Positions 12,036 through 23,755 of a stretch of DNA of 64,000 nt are shown piece after piece. The DNA comes from Melampsora larici-populina 98AG31. Taxonomy: Eukaryota; Basidiomycota; Pucciniomycetes; Pucciniales; Melampsoraceae. Numbering within the stretch: position 1 is the stretch's first letter; the number at the start of each line of letters is the position of its first letter. Where the stretch lies: NCBI RefSeq assembly GCF_000204055.1, contig NW_006768808.1:124001-188000 (forward strand), given 5' to 3'. The translations under genes and the position numbers were made by a program. The notes under the pieces are model-generated. The model had not been told where the DNA came from and did not search any database. It worked only from the letters and a program-made list of their open reading frames with translations.

Positions 12036-12250
12036 CACTTCCTGCGTAAAAAAGTAATTCTCATATAGTAGGTGTTCATATCTGTGGAGCCACAGGCTGT
12101 GATGAAATTTATTGAAAAATTTCATTGAAGATCAGTGTTGGATCCGACGTGTCGGCCGCGTCGCCACGGCGGGCGCGTCGGAAGGGGGGTCTTGGCTAGT
12201 AGCCAACAATAAATACATGTTTTCCATTGGTTTATGTTTGGGCTGTCCAG

Positions 12251-12601
12251 CAGCCACAGGTGGCAGCATTAGAAAGGATCCTCCTAGCAAATGAGAACAC
12301 AGACCGGGATGATGTGATCTTTGTGACAACAAACGCTAAAGGCGTAAAAGCCCTGACAAAGTCGCGGTTTTTGAAATTGGCAGGAGATAGTTGGGGTAAA
12401 GCAGGCCTGAATTCTTGGTCGGGTCATTCTTTCAGAGTAGGAGGGGCATCAATACGGTACAACCTGGGTACCCCAATGGAAAAGATAGCAAGGCAGGGAA
12501 GATGGAGCTCTCTGACTTACCTGCGTTATCTAAAGGCCTACTCAGAGGAGGACAAAGAAGATACAAAGAAGTTCCTACAATTAATAGATGAGAGAAGATG
12601 A
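12251..12601 (+). pseudogene. Tyrosine recombinase C-terminal fragment
   Basis: This exon-like ORF begins after a CCAG acceptor at 12250 and ends with a stop. Its roughly 116 residues match the catalytic end of tyrosine recombinases: GHSFRVGGAS with the H-x-x-R pair (about residues 59 and 62 of the fragment), GRWSS with the Trp/His position (85) and a candidate nucleophile in TYLRYL (Tyr93). Such enzymes are carried by Crypton and DIRS-type elements in fungi. The N-terminal half, including the first catalytic Arg, is missing; instead a GC-rich stretch of different composition precedes it at 12140-12190. It is therefore a truncated element remnant. Crypton versus DIRS cannot be settled from this part. 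Confidence 0.75.
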
Positions 12602-15500
12602 ATTAAAACAGGTGTTAAGGTTTAGGAAATCAAGTGAAATACAGACATCATACCATGCGCAGAGACACCTCCAAAGGATTGCCAATTGAGTTCACCAAAC
12701 TCTACTTGAGTAATTGGTCCAGGCTTCATCGAGGTAGGTGAGCTCGGGTGGCTAGGCAATGAGCCAAGGACCGGTACGCCTAGTGGTGGGGCCCGGAGCT
12801 CACATTTGTACCAAGCCCGGATTTGTCAACTCGGAGGGTGGGTGGGTTGAAGGCGCGAGGCCGGCTGGGCGTTTGGTTCTCAAGAACCAACCCAAAGGCA
12901 GGGCTCCGCCACTCCCCCATCACAACCTCTCTGACACACATGTAAGAGAGGTCAATGTGGGTGAAGGGTTCAACTCATGAACAGATCCCATAGATACAAC
13001 TCAGTCAATAGCACCATAGCTAACTGAGGAGTTGGCCAGTACAGGGTTTTTTGCCCTGTATTTGAGTATTTTCTGTAGTTTTGTCTTTGATTTTTGAATT
13101 TCGCACCCGGGAATTGTGATTTTTTTTTTGATTTTTGCATTGTCACCTTGACACCTCTTGCATTTTGTAAGTTAGTTTGTTACTAGCATATCAGCGGCGG
13201 GCCTCCGCTTTCAAAGGTTTGAAGTACAAAAGGCATGCCAATACTAAGTTATCTAATACTCTCTCATTCTGATCAATGCTTGAAATCTTGTCATCAATAA
13301 AAGAATTGCCGTGTAGCATTGAGCAAGGATGTATCGCAAACCTTGTTTTGTACACCATTCCCAGATAATTGCACCCACTCCAGGTAGGCTAATACAGTCT
13401 CTGTAGTAGCTATTAACCATGAATAATTTTCTCTTACATGCTCAACCCATGAGGGTTAGTTTTACACATATTTCACCACCATTCTCAATATCCGCCCTCT
13501 TTCTCCCTTTTGGTTGGAAACAGGAATCTGCACCAAACCATCCAAATGCTGAGAGTAATGCTACATCAGCATAAGATGTTCTTCTCGTTGAAATGATCAT
13601 ATATCCTCTGAAGACCAGCACTCACCTGGTCATATCAGTCAGCTTCATGTCATTGAATTGGTGCAACCAAAACATCAAAGCTCTACATCTCAATTCAAAG
13701 TGATCTCTCACCCTGAAGGATTGCTTCATTGGTTCCAAATTGAAATCAATTAGAATTCATAATTTTCTCAAACAACTTATTGCAGCTCACATGACTACAT
13801 CCTTTATTGAAAAATTGATACACTTGTGGGCTGGAATACATTATAAAGAGATATCTGCTAAATGGATCAACAATCAGGTCACAACTGTCATTTAATACAA
13901 TTTCTTCAATTATTTTATTCATTTCCCCAAGATTTTTCAATTTTTTTTCAAATTGATGTCATCAAATAATCCAACATATAACTCAACTAAAAAAAGAATC
14001 AACATTGAAAACATACTAATGCACTCCCTTTTTGATTTCCTCCTATGATGAACAATTAATTTATTCAAAAATATAATAAATAATATACAATAACCATAGA
14101 TTGATAAAAAAAATTGTTAACTACCACAACTGATTTTAATAAAAATTTGGAACCAAATTTGTGACATTAAAAACAAAACAAAGGAGGCAAAAAAGGATGT
14201 AAGGCAAAACATTATCATGTATTCAAAAATGAATGAAATAAAAAACAATTCAGTCTTTTTGTTACTTGGATTCCAGATAACCCATTTTCTGTGTGTCACA
14301 TTATATGAAAGTTTTCTATGTATCATCATGTTGCTTCCAAATTCTTGAATTTTCTCAAATGGAAAATAAATCACAATTGAAAATTCAATCAAATCAAATC
14401 AAATCAAAGTCAATTTCACAAGAACTTATTTCAAAAAAGCCTAAAACCAAACCCAAACCCCATCCTTTCTGATTCCCCAAAGTTCATCTCCATTTTCCTT
14501 CTGTAACCTTTCAATATAATCTAAAATTGATCTATCCAATTTCAAATCAAATAATTTTCCTTTATCCAAAACCTTTTCATACAACTCTTTAAGCTTTCCA
14601 AAACACTTTTACTACTAAAGCTTGATTTATTTTTGAATCTTCATCATCTTAAACTGAAAAATTGAATCTTTCTTTACATTTAGTTGACATAGTTGAAAAT
14701 AAATGATAAGCTAAATTAGCTATATATATTTAAATCAGCAAGCTTCTTGGTGTTTTAGGGAAAAAGAGAGACAAAAAATAAGAAGATTTTGCTTTCCCAA
14801 TCTTCATAAGTCATATCATCTAACCAAGTAAACTCAGGTTCAAGTAAAGCTTTGATGTCACCCGCTTTAATGTCACCCACATAATTATCTATAGGTATCC
14901 AAGCACATTCTAAAACTTCTAACTCAATCTAACTCTGATCAGTTCAAATTGTTTTAAATTATTTGATTTGGTTTCGATCACTTTCAAATTGAATTTCTCT
15001 TTAGATTTTTTATCTTTTGATAATTAATTTGATGTCTTCAAGTTTTGATCCATACGATTTCAATTCCACTTTTTCATTCCTTTCAAACCATTTCTTTGAT
15101 TTCTTAATCAACTCATCTCTTTCAATTTTAATTCTACCTTTTTCATTTATCATTTCTTCTGATTCAACTCAATAACTCAATTAAGTTCTGTAATTGTATC
15201 ATTTTGGAGTACCCTACTAGTACCTCTCAATGGTTTTCTGAGTCGATTTGATCAGATGCTGTTTGTTCTTCCGTCCTGCTTTTCTCCCTTTGAGTTATTT
15301 CTTCTTCAGGTTTGAATTTTTCTTTTTCTTCTTCATCTTTTACCAAATGAAGAAAATCTGATTCTGAAAGCAAAAAATCAAGGATCAATTCAGGAAAATG
15401 TGCTATGTTGAGTTGAGATCAGACCATTGATTTCTGTGTAATGAAAAAAGAAGCTTTGAAGCCAACCATCAATAATCAGCACGTACATCAACACTATTAT
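12602..15500. other. Gene-poor interval
   Basis: From 12720 to 12960 a GC-richer block may be the 3' part of the recombinase element or another repeat. It is followed by a short hairpin, TACAGGG-T6-CCCTGTA, near 13052. From 13.1 to 15.5 kb the sequence is strongly AT-rich, with simple repeats such as AATCA units near 14390. I see no supported gene. Confidence 0.5.
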
Positions 15501-15521
15501 TTTGTGTTTTGGGCATTTTTG

Positions 15522-16776
15522 TCACTTCCTAGGCACGTGATGAGCCTCCATTCGATTCAAGAGGAGCCCTCTCCAGTGACTGTCTTTTGGACTGTGGGTT
15601 CTGTATATCCGAACTTGCTGTTCCTTTTTGACAGCTCGTTCTTTTTCATCCGCGGTTGTTTGTTGTTCAATCAATGTTGAAGATTCCTGTCCGTTTGCTA
15701 TGGCTGGTTCTTTAACTTGTTCATTGATCTTAAGAGCTTCTTTGATTACTGGTAAAGTAGGACGGAAAGTCGCCCAAATCACACCACAATCGTGACACTT
15801 GAGGACGTATTTGACCACCACACCCTTATCACCAAACAGTTCTGCTTGGCCTGAATTTGCATGTTGGACCTGGTCTTTTAATGACATAGGCTGAACCATT
15901 GTAGTTTTCTTTTGAAGACCGGCGATGTCCCATACACGGAGGCTAAGGAAAATGATAAGAGAGTATGATTGGTTTTGAGAGATAGAATGACACACTTACG
16001 TTTGGTCCATTGAACAAGATAGGGTGTAGTTGTCTTCGGGATGACACTTGGCACACATAATGTAATGACTACAAATCGACAAACACAAACTCAATAACCA
16101 AAGAAGTCGCAAGTCTATGAGTGAGTTACTACTTACTAATGACCGGTCAAGGTAGCACTACATTGATGAGATTGCCAATTCCATATACAAATTGTCTGGT
16201 CATCAGAGGCAGAAGGGATCCATGGATGTTTACGATGAAATGAGCCTGATTGAACGGAATCAAGATGACCATGTAAGGTAAACAAACACCGTTGTTGTTT
16301 GCAATTCCAGACCTGTACTACCAAATAAATTCAATATTCAAGCATCAATGGAATATCAAAAGAATTTGAGAATGCTAGAAAGCATGAATTGACCTTGGTT
16401 TTGTAGTCATCTCCACCTGACACAAAGAGTGGTTTACTTGGATGAAAGGCAATCCCACAAACCGGACCTGAAAGTCGCAAGATCAATACACAATCAAACG
16501 GTTACTTCATTTATATGAGTTATCAAAACGAACCATCGTGTTTGTCAAATCGTTTGACTCATGTTACCATCTGAAAGTTCCACATTTGGATACTTCCTGA
16601 ATGAAGTGATGCTGCTAATAGTAAAAGGGTAAGCTTGGGGGTGGAAAACAATTGATTTGACCCTATTGGACTTGGACTCAAACTAAACCAACAAGGACTG
16701 TGAATAAATGGATTGTATTGCAATAGAGACATCTGCTAAGACGGGTGAAGTTGCTTACCTTTGTGAGCATCTGCAT
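15522..16776 (-). pseudogene. COPA: Unprocessed pseudogene of coatomer alpha (COPA, N-terminal WD40 part)
   Basis: Minus-strand exons at 16776-16759, 16682-16534, 16467-16394, 16312-16137, 16068-16000 and from 15942 down encode consecutive parts of the COPI alpha-subunit WD40 propeller. Diagnostic strings are MLTK then [51 protein letters not shown], and RVWDIAGLQKK with ANSGQAELFG. Introns sit between them with intact GT-AG ends, so this is a DNA-level copy, not a retrocopy. Exon 2 has a frameshift after FHPQAYPF and an in-frame TGA after WNFQMVT. Several conserved residues are changed (KCHDCGVIWATF for the usual EGHDRGVNWATFHP-like text). Homology stops near 15745 and unrelated sequence follows. 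A functional COPA must lie elsewhere, because the protein is essential for retrograde vesicle coats. Confidence 0.9.
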
Positions 16777-18109
16777 CTTGGCTGGACAATTTGAATTAAA
16801 TTTGATGATGTCCTGTCTAAATCCAGGCGACGAGCCAATCGGAGGAAGGTGACCGAGTTTGATTAAGAGTTGATTCAAAGTGCGACATGGCGGGTGAGCT
16901 TACAGCTGGTGGACACGTGGTGCCGATGGCATTTGAAAATGAGTGTACATTGAATAAATTAATGAAGTCTTGATCCATGATGAATGATATGTTGAAGGTT
17001 GAGGATTGGATCCATTATGTGAGGTTGTCTGGATTGATGGTGGCAATCAACTGCATTCATGAAGTAGCCAAGACTGAGATGTCTGTTAATTCGGACGGGA
17101 GGAGGGTTTGAAGATAAGAAAGCGGGGTGGAACACGTGCAAGTCAGAAAGTCTATGTTGCACGCGAAAACCTGTGAATTGTTAACAGGGTTTGGGAGTTA
17201 TGGGAGTTTTATCTGCGAACACGGTTTCACTTTAACTTGAATTATACAACTGGAAGAAATAGACATCATCTATATAAACTTAACATAAGGGGGTTGGAGT
17301 CTTAGGTGTACAGCTTATTAAGGGATTAGGGATTTAATCCAGCTTCGCCGAGAAACTGGGTTGTGCCTTTAGTGTTACAATCATAGGTTTATGTGGCACA
17401 ATGACACACCAAGGTTTATGTTGAGTTGTCATTGAGGCTAAGAAGAATAAGAGGAGAAATGAGGGAGCAGTTGGGAAAGCGAAAAAGAGTAAGATAGGTA
17501 AGAAATATCTTAGGCAGAACATCTTGATAACTTTGAACTCTTTCAATATCTAGTTTCCCCTCTCCTTCATCAAACCTTTCAAGAGTTTGGCAAAGCAGAT
17601 AGAGTCTGACTCCTTCAGCTCCGTCACCCTCAGATCTGTGATCATTCAGACAGTGGCTTTGGGGTCGGGCCTCATTGGCATACGTTGTACTCTGCAGTCA
17701 CAGAGTTGAAACTTGAGACTCAGAAACAACCCTCCAAAGGCCCATGAGGAGTTTAGGGTTCATTTTTTGGACCCTCAAGTAGCTACAAGGCAGTGCTCTG
17801 CACTGCAAGCCAGGCTTGATCATGGTGGACTTGGAAACATTGAATGCATCAATAAGCAGATGCATGGAGCAGATAATTAATAACAGAAGCACAAATGGAA
17901 ATGACTTTGCTGATCATGGACAAAGTGGTCAAATGAAGGAAACAAAAGGAGTTCAAAGTACACCACTCATCATCATCACAATCAAGTCAGGCATATTGAG
18001 AAAATGTATTCAGGGATCATCCAAATATGTCATGCTTTCATCAGCTCATCACATATGGGCTCCTCCTGATCTGCAAATGTTGTTAGGTGTTGTGTTTGTG
18101 TAGTCTCTT
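16777..18109. other. Interval without a supported gene
   Basis: The first part probably contains the copied upstream region of the COPA pseudogene. The rest has only short ORFs in both strands and no protein signature I can support. Confidence 0.4.
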
Positions 18110-18376
18110 TCACATAATGTTGCAACCACTACCACAACAACCATCATTTGAGACATCATCACTAGTACAACAACCTTGAGGGGACCAGTCCTGGTGCCTC
18201 CAATCATCCTCGCCTCTGGAATGTACAAGCTCATCTCCATCGTCCAAAACCTGTTTTTCTTTTGAAATTCGTTGGTAGCAAGAGGTTGAGCCACGCTCTT
18301 CAATGGCCATGGCGTGAACAGGTGCTGCCAAGGTGCCAATAAGCACACTGGTTCCAATGAGGCTGATGGTATTCAT
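18110..18376 (-). CDS. Small secreted cysteine-rich protein, 88 aa
   Basis: Function unknown; candidate secreted effector. The frame is open 22 codons further upstream, but the ATG at 18376 begins a good signal peptide (MNTISLIGTSVLIGTLAAP, cleavage probably after VHA near residue 22). The mature chain is acidic and carries six cysteines at residues 33, 69, 70, 80, 81 and 85, clustered at the C-terminus as GCC...GCCGSGC. There is no intron and no recognised domain. Rust genomes hold many such proteins. The lack of an intron and the short length leave room for a chance ORF. Confidence 0.5.
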   Translation of the reverse strand: MNTISLIGTSVLIGTLAAPVHAMAIEERGSTSCYQRISKEKQVLDDGDELVHSRGEDDWRHQDWSPQGCCTSDDVSNDGCCGSGCNIM

Positions 18377-18631
18377 TTTGTTTGACCTGGATAGTACATT
18401 CAAGTCAGTGGAGATACATGACATGGACAGAGAGTTTTTCAAGGAACATACGAAAAAGAAATTGTGAGTAAGTTGAATTTTGGTTGTACTTGATTTATCA
18501 AGAGCTTCTTTATCTAAACAAATTTAAAAACAGAAAAAAGATGAAATATTGATGCTAATCAGTCCTTGAAGTTATCAAAAAAACTTCAAAAATAAGAAAA
18601 TGAGCGGACCACTGATTGTCAGGATGTAGGA

Positions 18632-19076
18632 GAAAGCCAGAGTTTGTCTGGGTGAGAGGAAATATCATGGAAATTGTTGTGCTTTTATAACCATCTGACA
18701 CACCCAAACTTGGTACGACTGATCTTTGAGACTGCTTCCATTCTCTTCAAGACATAGCATGTCACCATGTTTCTCCGCAACATCAAAGGTGTATCACAGC
18801 AGTCACAGATAACCTTGTTTACATAAATCACTGCCTTCCATCATTTTAAAACTTGTGGCCGGGAGTGGATACTGAGCATGATGACATGACCATCCAACAT
18901 TCAGACCATAAATTCTCTTACAATTTCATAAAATTTACGTACTCTTGATGGTGTTTCATTTCAACAAGAAAGAATTCCAAACATCAAAAGATGTTACGTA
19001 ATTTGGGAGATCAAAAGCACAGCAGGGGCAGGCAGAGAATTACAGGTAGCATGATGTAATCAAACCTGGCATAATC
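18632..19076. repeat. 445-bp direct repeat, left copy
   Basis: The segment from GAAAGCCAGAG to GGCATAATC is repeated with very few differences at 21054-21497, in the same orientation. A more diverged partial copy follows at about 19083-19260. The ends are not TG...CA, so a classical LTR is not shown. Confidence 0.85.
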
Positions 19077-21053
19077 AATTGTGTTTCAGGCCTGTCTTTA
19101 AGCTGAACTTGTACAATTCCGTAGAATTTGTGTACTCTCAATTGTGTTATCATGACACACAGAGGAAATCCAAAACATCAAAAGATGTACATAATTTGAG
19201 TGGAGATCAAATGATTGGTGGGCGGGAGGCAGAGGGTTATATTTAGGATGATGTATGTAATCCATGCACTTCTCTAGGTGATCATTTGAGTTTCATGTTT
19301 TATGTATTGCATGATGGATCTTGTGTTGTCATCCATGCTTTTACCTTGCCTTGTGGTGAGGAGAGTGCAGTATGGGAAAGTGCCCGCAGGGAGCCCTTTC
19401 TTTGGTTCACCTGAACCAAACATTTGGTTCTTTGAAACCAACACTGTGGTCTTACAAACCATCGTTGTTTTTGGGAACTCTCTTTCCGGCCTTTATTTTC
19501 CCCCGGCTTTCTCTTTCCGTAAGTGGTGGTGGTCTGCTACCCCTACTCCAAGGTTGGTGTGACACAATTACACCGTTACTGACCTGGCAGACCATCCCAC
19601 ATACAACAATGCTGTAGTCCTGCAAATGTCAACGTCTCAAACCCAATCTTTCCAAACCATGTTTTGTTTCCTGATGAAATGATCTGTGTTTGAAACATTA
19701 CATTCATTACAAACTTTGAATTCAATCTAAAACGCAAGCTTTGCTTTCTAATCTAATTGCGTTTAAGAATTCAATTGTAGCATTTGTTTCTTTGTCTGAG
19801 AATTTCTTTATGTATTGTGGATTGGTGTTTCATTAATCAAGTGGGATATGGCAAGCAGGGGTCATGTGTGCTTCTCTGATTAGGCAAGCTAGAAGGATAT
19901 GCTAATATTTTCACATATGTCCTCCCCCAACCACAGGTTGTCATGTGTTAGGTTATTAGCAGGGAAGGTATTGGTGGTATGCCCAGCACAAATTCTACCC
20001 TTTCTCCTTCAAGTGTTGCCTCATTGTAGTTGTTCTGCAAAAAAACTCACCCTGTCACTCTGGCCAGGTGTAGTTCATTGAAAATCCTGCCCACCCGCAT
20101 GCCTTGTTTATTTTTTTTAAAAAAAAACACACAAAAACATGATTATGTTATATCCTTTCCTTTACCATAATTTCACTTCTTTGTTTGTTTATCCCTTTTC
20201 TTTAGTTTCAGGTGAGGTGTATTCCTTTAAATTCTTACAAATTAATGTCTCCGCCAGTGATCTTTGTTGTCCCTCTCTGTTTCTTGTCACCGAGTGATTC
20301 CCCATGCCTGGGAGCTCCTTTTTGGGAGCAGGTTGCCCCGTAAGCAGTGGGACGGTGTCACATTTCATTTGTTGTCTAGTTTTTGTGGTTGTTCTTGACC
20401 TACATTTGAACTTGGTCCTCCCCAGGGGTGCCTCTCAATACAAACGTTTCATATGCCTTGGCCTATCAGCCAGAAGCAGCTCCGCGTAACCTACACTGTG
20501 AGACTGCTTCAGGCCACACAGGGCCAGCACTACCAGACCCATGAGACACATCCCACAATTGGAAAAATCACAAAAGAAAATCCGACAGAGCTCCAGACTT
20601 GCCACGGTGAGTGATCCTTCTGGATCTTCCTGCCAATGAATCTTTCAGGAACCAATTGTTGAGATATTCTTACAGTCCTACGTAATATTTCATATATAAT
20701 ATCAAATATGTCTAATGAAGTCCTGTGTGACTATCCCTTGTTACTGACAGTCATGTGTGACTTCTACTCATTTGTTATTTGTGTGCTTCACAACATTTCA
20801 CCCGTGTGATAGTTCTCTAAGTTAGATTCACTATATAACCACACTGGAGCAGCATCAGGAAAGGTGTCTTCTTATTCTTCACCTTTCCTTTGTTTCTCTC
20901 TACCCTGCTCCAGGTTGGTTTTACTGTCTTCTCTCTTTCTCTCAATACTTTTGCTTATAGCTTTCTTGCATGAAATCAAAGTAATAACCTTTCCTTTGTT
21001 TCTCTCTATGCTGCTCCAGCTCCAGTTGAGATTCACGTTGTTGATCTCAAGAG
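19077..21053. other. Interval between the two direct repeats
   Basis: About 2 kb lie between the 445-bp repeats. No gag, protease or polymerase motif is visible. It contains a diverged partial repeat copy at the left and two copies of a CCTTTGTTTCTCTCT...CTGCTCCAG motif near 20883 and 20992. Confidence 0.5.
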
Positions 21054-21497
21054 GAAAGCCAGAGTTTGTCTGAGTGAGAGGAAATATCATGGAAATTGTT
21101 GTGCTTTATAACCATCTGACACACCCAAACTTGGTACAACTGATCTTTGAGACTGCTTCCATTCTCTTCAAGACATAGCATGTCACCATGTTTCTCCACA
21201 AAATCAAAGGTGTATCACAACAGTCACAGATAACCTTGTTTACATAAATCACTGCCTTCCATCATTTTAAAACTTGTGGCCGGGAGTGGATACTGAGCAT
21301 GATGACATGACCATCCAACATTCAGACCATAAATTCTCTTACAATTTCATAAAATTTACGTACTCTTGATGGTGTTTCATTTCAACAAGAAAGAATTCCA
21401 AACATCAAAAGATGTTACGTAATATGGGACATCAAAAGCACAGCAGGGGCAGGCAGAGAATTACAGGTAGCATGATGTAATCAAACCTGGCATAATC
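21054..21497. repeat. 445-bp direct repeat, right copy
   Basis: Nearly identical to 18632-19076. Its right end coincides exactly with the first base of the inverted-repeat element that starts at 21498. Confidence 0.85.
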
Positions 21498-22615
21498 CAC
21501 AGGGGCAAAAATTGATGCTCACAACCATGTGAGTGTTGAAATGTTCCTGTTTTGTTCCCATTTGTTTCCCATTTGTTTCCAATTTGTTTCCCTTTTCTTT
21601 CTGCTTGTCAGCTGATTACTTGATCATCAGGAACTGAGCAGACAAACAAGCCTTCCTCAGCCTTTATTCCTGAGGAAAGAAGTCTGAGGAAGGGCTGATC
21701 CATCTGCTCAGCTGATACTGAGCGGCATTCCCTGGTTCAATAAGTTCCAAGGAATGCCACTAATGTATAGCTTAGGGGCTGAGCTGAACTGAGTATTCCC
21801 TAACCCTAAGTCTCTGAAGCATCCCCCAGACGGATCACAGAGCGTCAAGCTTGCCTCAAGCTTCATGGCTCCGGAATGAAGCCTGAGGCCCGTCTGCTTG
21901 TTCAACTGAGCTGCTCAGCTATTCCTCAGGGGCATTCCTGAGATCAGAATGCCCCGGAGGAACTTACTGCTCATTGGCTGAGGGGCTGCTCAGTTCTGCT
22001 CAGCTGCTCAGCTAGTCCTCAGGGGCATTCCTAGCCGGATCAGAAGGATCCAAAGGATGTCACTGAGTATTGGCTGAGGGGCTGCTCAGTTGATCTCAGC
22101 CCCTCGGTGTGAAAAACTTTATCCAGGGATATCACTGAGGATTAGCTGAGCAACTGAGATAAACTGAGCAGATGGGATGGCACTTCTATCAGGCTTCATT
22201 CCTTAGCAAGGAAGTCTGAGGGAAGTCTGGCCCATCAGTGAGCCAGTCAGGGGATGCTACTGAGTATTTGCTGAGCAGCTCAAATGGGACGCCCCTGTGC
22301 AGGCTTCTTCACTGAAAAATGAAGCCTCAGGAAGTTATAGTTCATGTGCTCATCTTCATTTTGAACAAATTGCTGAGTATTCAGTGACCCATGAGCTGAT
22401 CCTGAGTACTCATCGGAAATCAGTTATTGCTCATCCAAGATGGAAATGAGCCTTCTCAACAAATGTCAAGTAAAATATGAGCACCACAGGCTGATCACCG
22501 GAACACAACCAAGATTTTGAATTGAATCAATCTGAAAGAAAACAAATCTTTTTTGGAGAATTCCAGAAAGTCTACAATGCTCACATGTATGTGAGTATCT
22601 ATTTTGGCCCCTGTG
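21498..22615. mobile_element. Non-autonomous element with about 40-bp terminal inverted repeats
   Basis: The left end CACAGGGGCAAAAATTGATG reads back at the right end (…TATTTTGGCCCCTGTG). The match continues through a GCTCACA...CATGTGAG motif for about 40 bp with a few mismatches. The 1.1-kb interior is full of short self-complementary TGAGCAGCTCAG-type motifs and repeated AGGGGCATTCC, without a coding frame. No matching target duplication of 2-9 bp was found, so the superfamily is undetermined. Confidence 0.65.
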
Positions 22616-23228
22616 CCTCAACTTTTTTTTCTCATACTATAGTCAATCTTGCTCACAATGATCGGTTATCACATACAAATGCCAACTTGCCGGTTCGATC
22701 AATTGTTCCTGATCAAAATCCACCCCCGTTTAGATACCACAAGCTGCTTATAGCAACGGATTCCATCCATGTACTTTGATGTGGCTTGCACTTGCACTTT
22801 AAAAGTCACACAATGAATTTGTCTCAGAGTAATATGTTCTGAATCATCATGTTGTCAATGTATTTGTCATCTATGTACCAACCAAATTTATAGCTTACAG
22901 AATACTTCACAGAAAGATGTTTTATTTCCCTTGCCTCTATTTGTGACCTATCACTATGTTTGCAAATCATTGTTACAAAGAAGTGGATGCAACCTGCCGT
23001 ATAAGAGAAAATTGAAAACAATCACAATCAAACCAAAAAGCCAAAAATTGAAAAATTGAAAAAAATACCGGCCAAATGCTGGCTGGGGGTTATGTTTGAC
23101 GGATGTAGCTGGTACATATCCTCAGCGTACTGAGGAACTCAGAACTTTATCGGCAATATATAATACCAGGAAACATTCTGGGAATGTAGGACTTACATCT
23201 TGGATGCGCAGAGCATACAAATTGGTTA
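22616..23228. other. Interval without a supported gene
   Basis: AT-rich sequence with short ORFs only. It separates two inverted-repeat elements. Confidence 0.5.
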
Positions 23229-23753
23229 CAGTCAAACCCGCGCACATGCATACCCGCGCACATGCATAACCAGCCAAAATGCATAAGTTTTGTTTTCCAC
23301 CCAGCTGGTGCCGGCCAATTTTGTCATTAATTGCATAATTATGTCAAAAACCATAATGCATACTTCTTTTCAAGTCCCCAAAGTCATAATGCATGCCTAC
23401 AAAGCGCCCCAGGATGTGTATTTTTTCCATTGAACTCTGATCGAATCCTTTGCAAGTAGAATTTTGGCAACATCAGGCACCAATGAGCCCTCTATGGGGT
23501 CAAACCAACCCCTAGTGGTGTTTTTTCCTGCGTCGAAAAAATATCTTGTCCTTGTACCTGTGCAAAATACAAACGTACTATTGCATAAACTTACACAATT
23601 TCAACAAAAACCGGTCATAATGCATATTTCAATGCATTTAGGCCTAAATGCATACAAATATGCATTATGGGGGTTTATGCCTATATGCATAACCCACAAT
23701 AATGCATAGCAAAAATTGTCTCCCCAATTTATGCATTAGCGCAGGTTTGACTG
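23229..23753. mobile_element. TA-flanked MITE, Tc1/mariner-pogo type
   Basis: The 525-bp element begins CAGTCAAACCCGCGCACATG and ends with the inverted version (…GCGCAGGTTTGACTG). It is flanked on both sides by TA (23227-23228 and 23754-23755), the target duplication of the Tc1/mariner superfamily. CAGT ends are usual for pogo-like members. The interior has over a dozen ATGCATA motifs and no transposase, so it is non-autonomous. Confidence 0.85.
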
Positions 23754-23755
23754 TA

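Noticed and set aside
11748..12125. Minus-strand ORF translating to repeated HIYVNGIHIYVN
   Set aside because: It is the translation of the ACATATATGT repeat; the other strand gives an equally long frame.
12720..12960. tRNA-derived SINE with internal promoter boxes
   Set aside because: A-box and B-box matches are poor and no poly(A) or TSD was found.
13046..13075. TACAGGG-T6-CCCTGTA hairpin as a transcription terminator
   Set aside because: Rho-independent terminators are not a eukaryotic Pol II feature; it is more likely the end of a repeat element.
18632..21497. LTR retrotransposon made of the 445-bp repeats
   Set aside because: No TG...CA ends, target duplication, primer binding site or gag-pol between the repeats.
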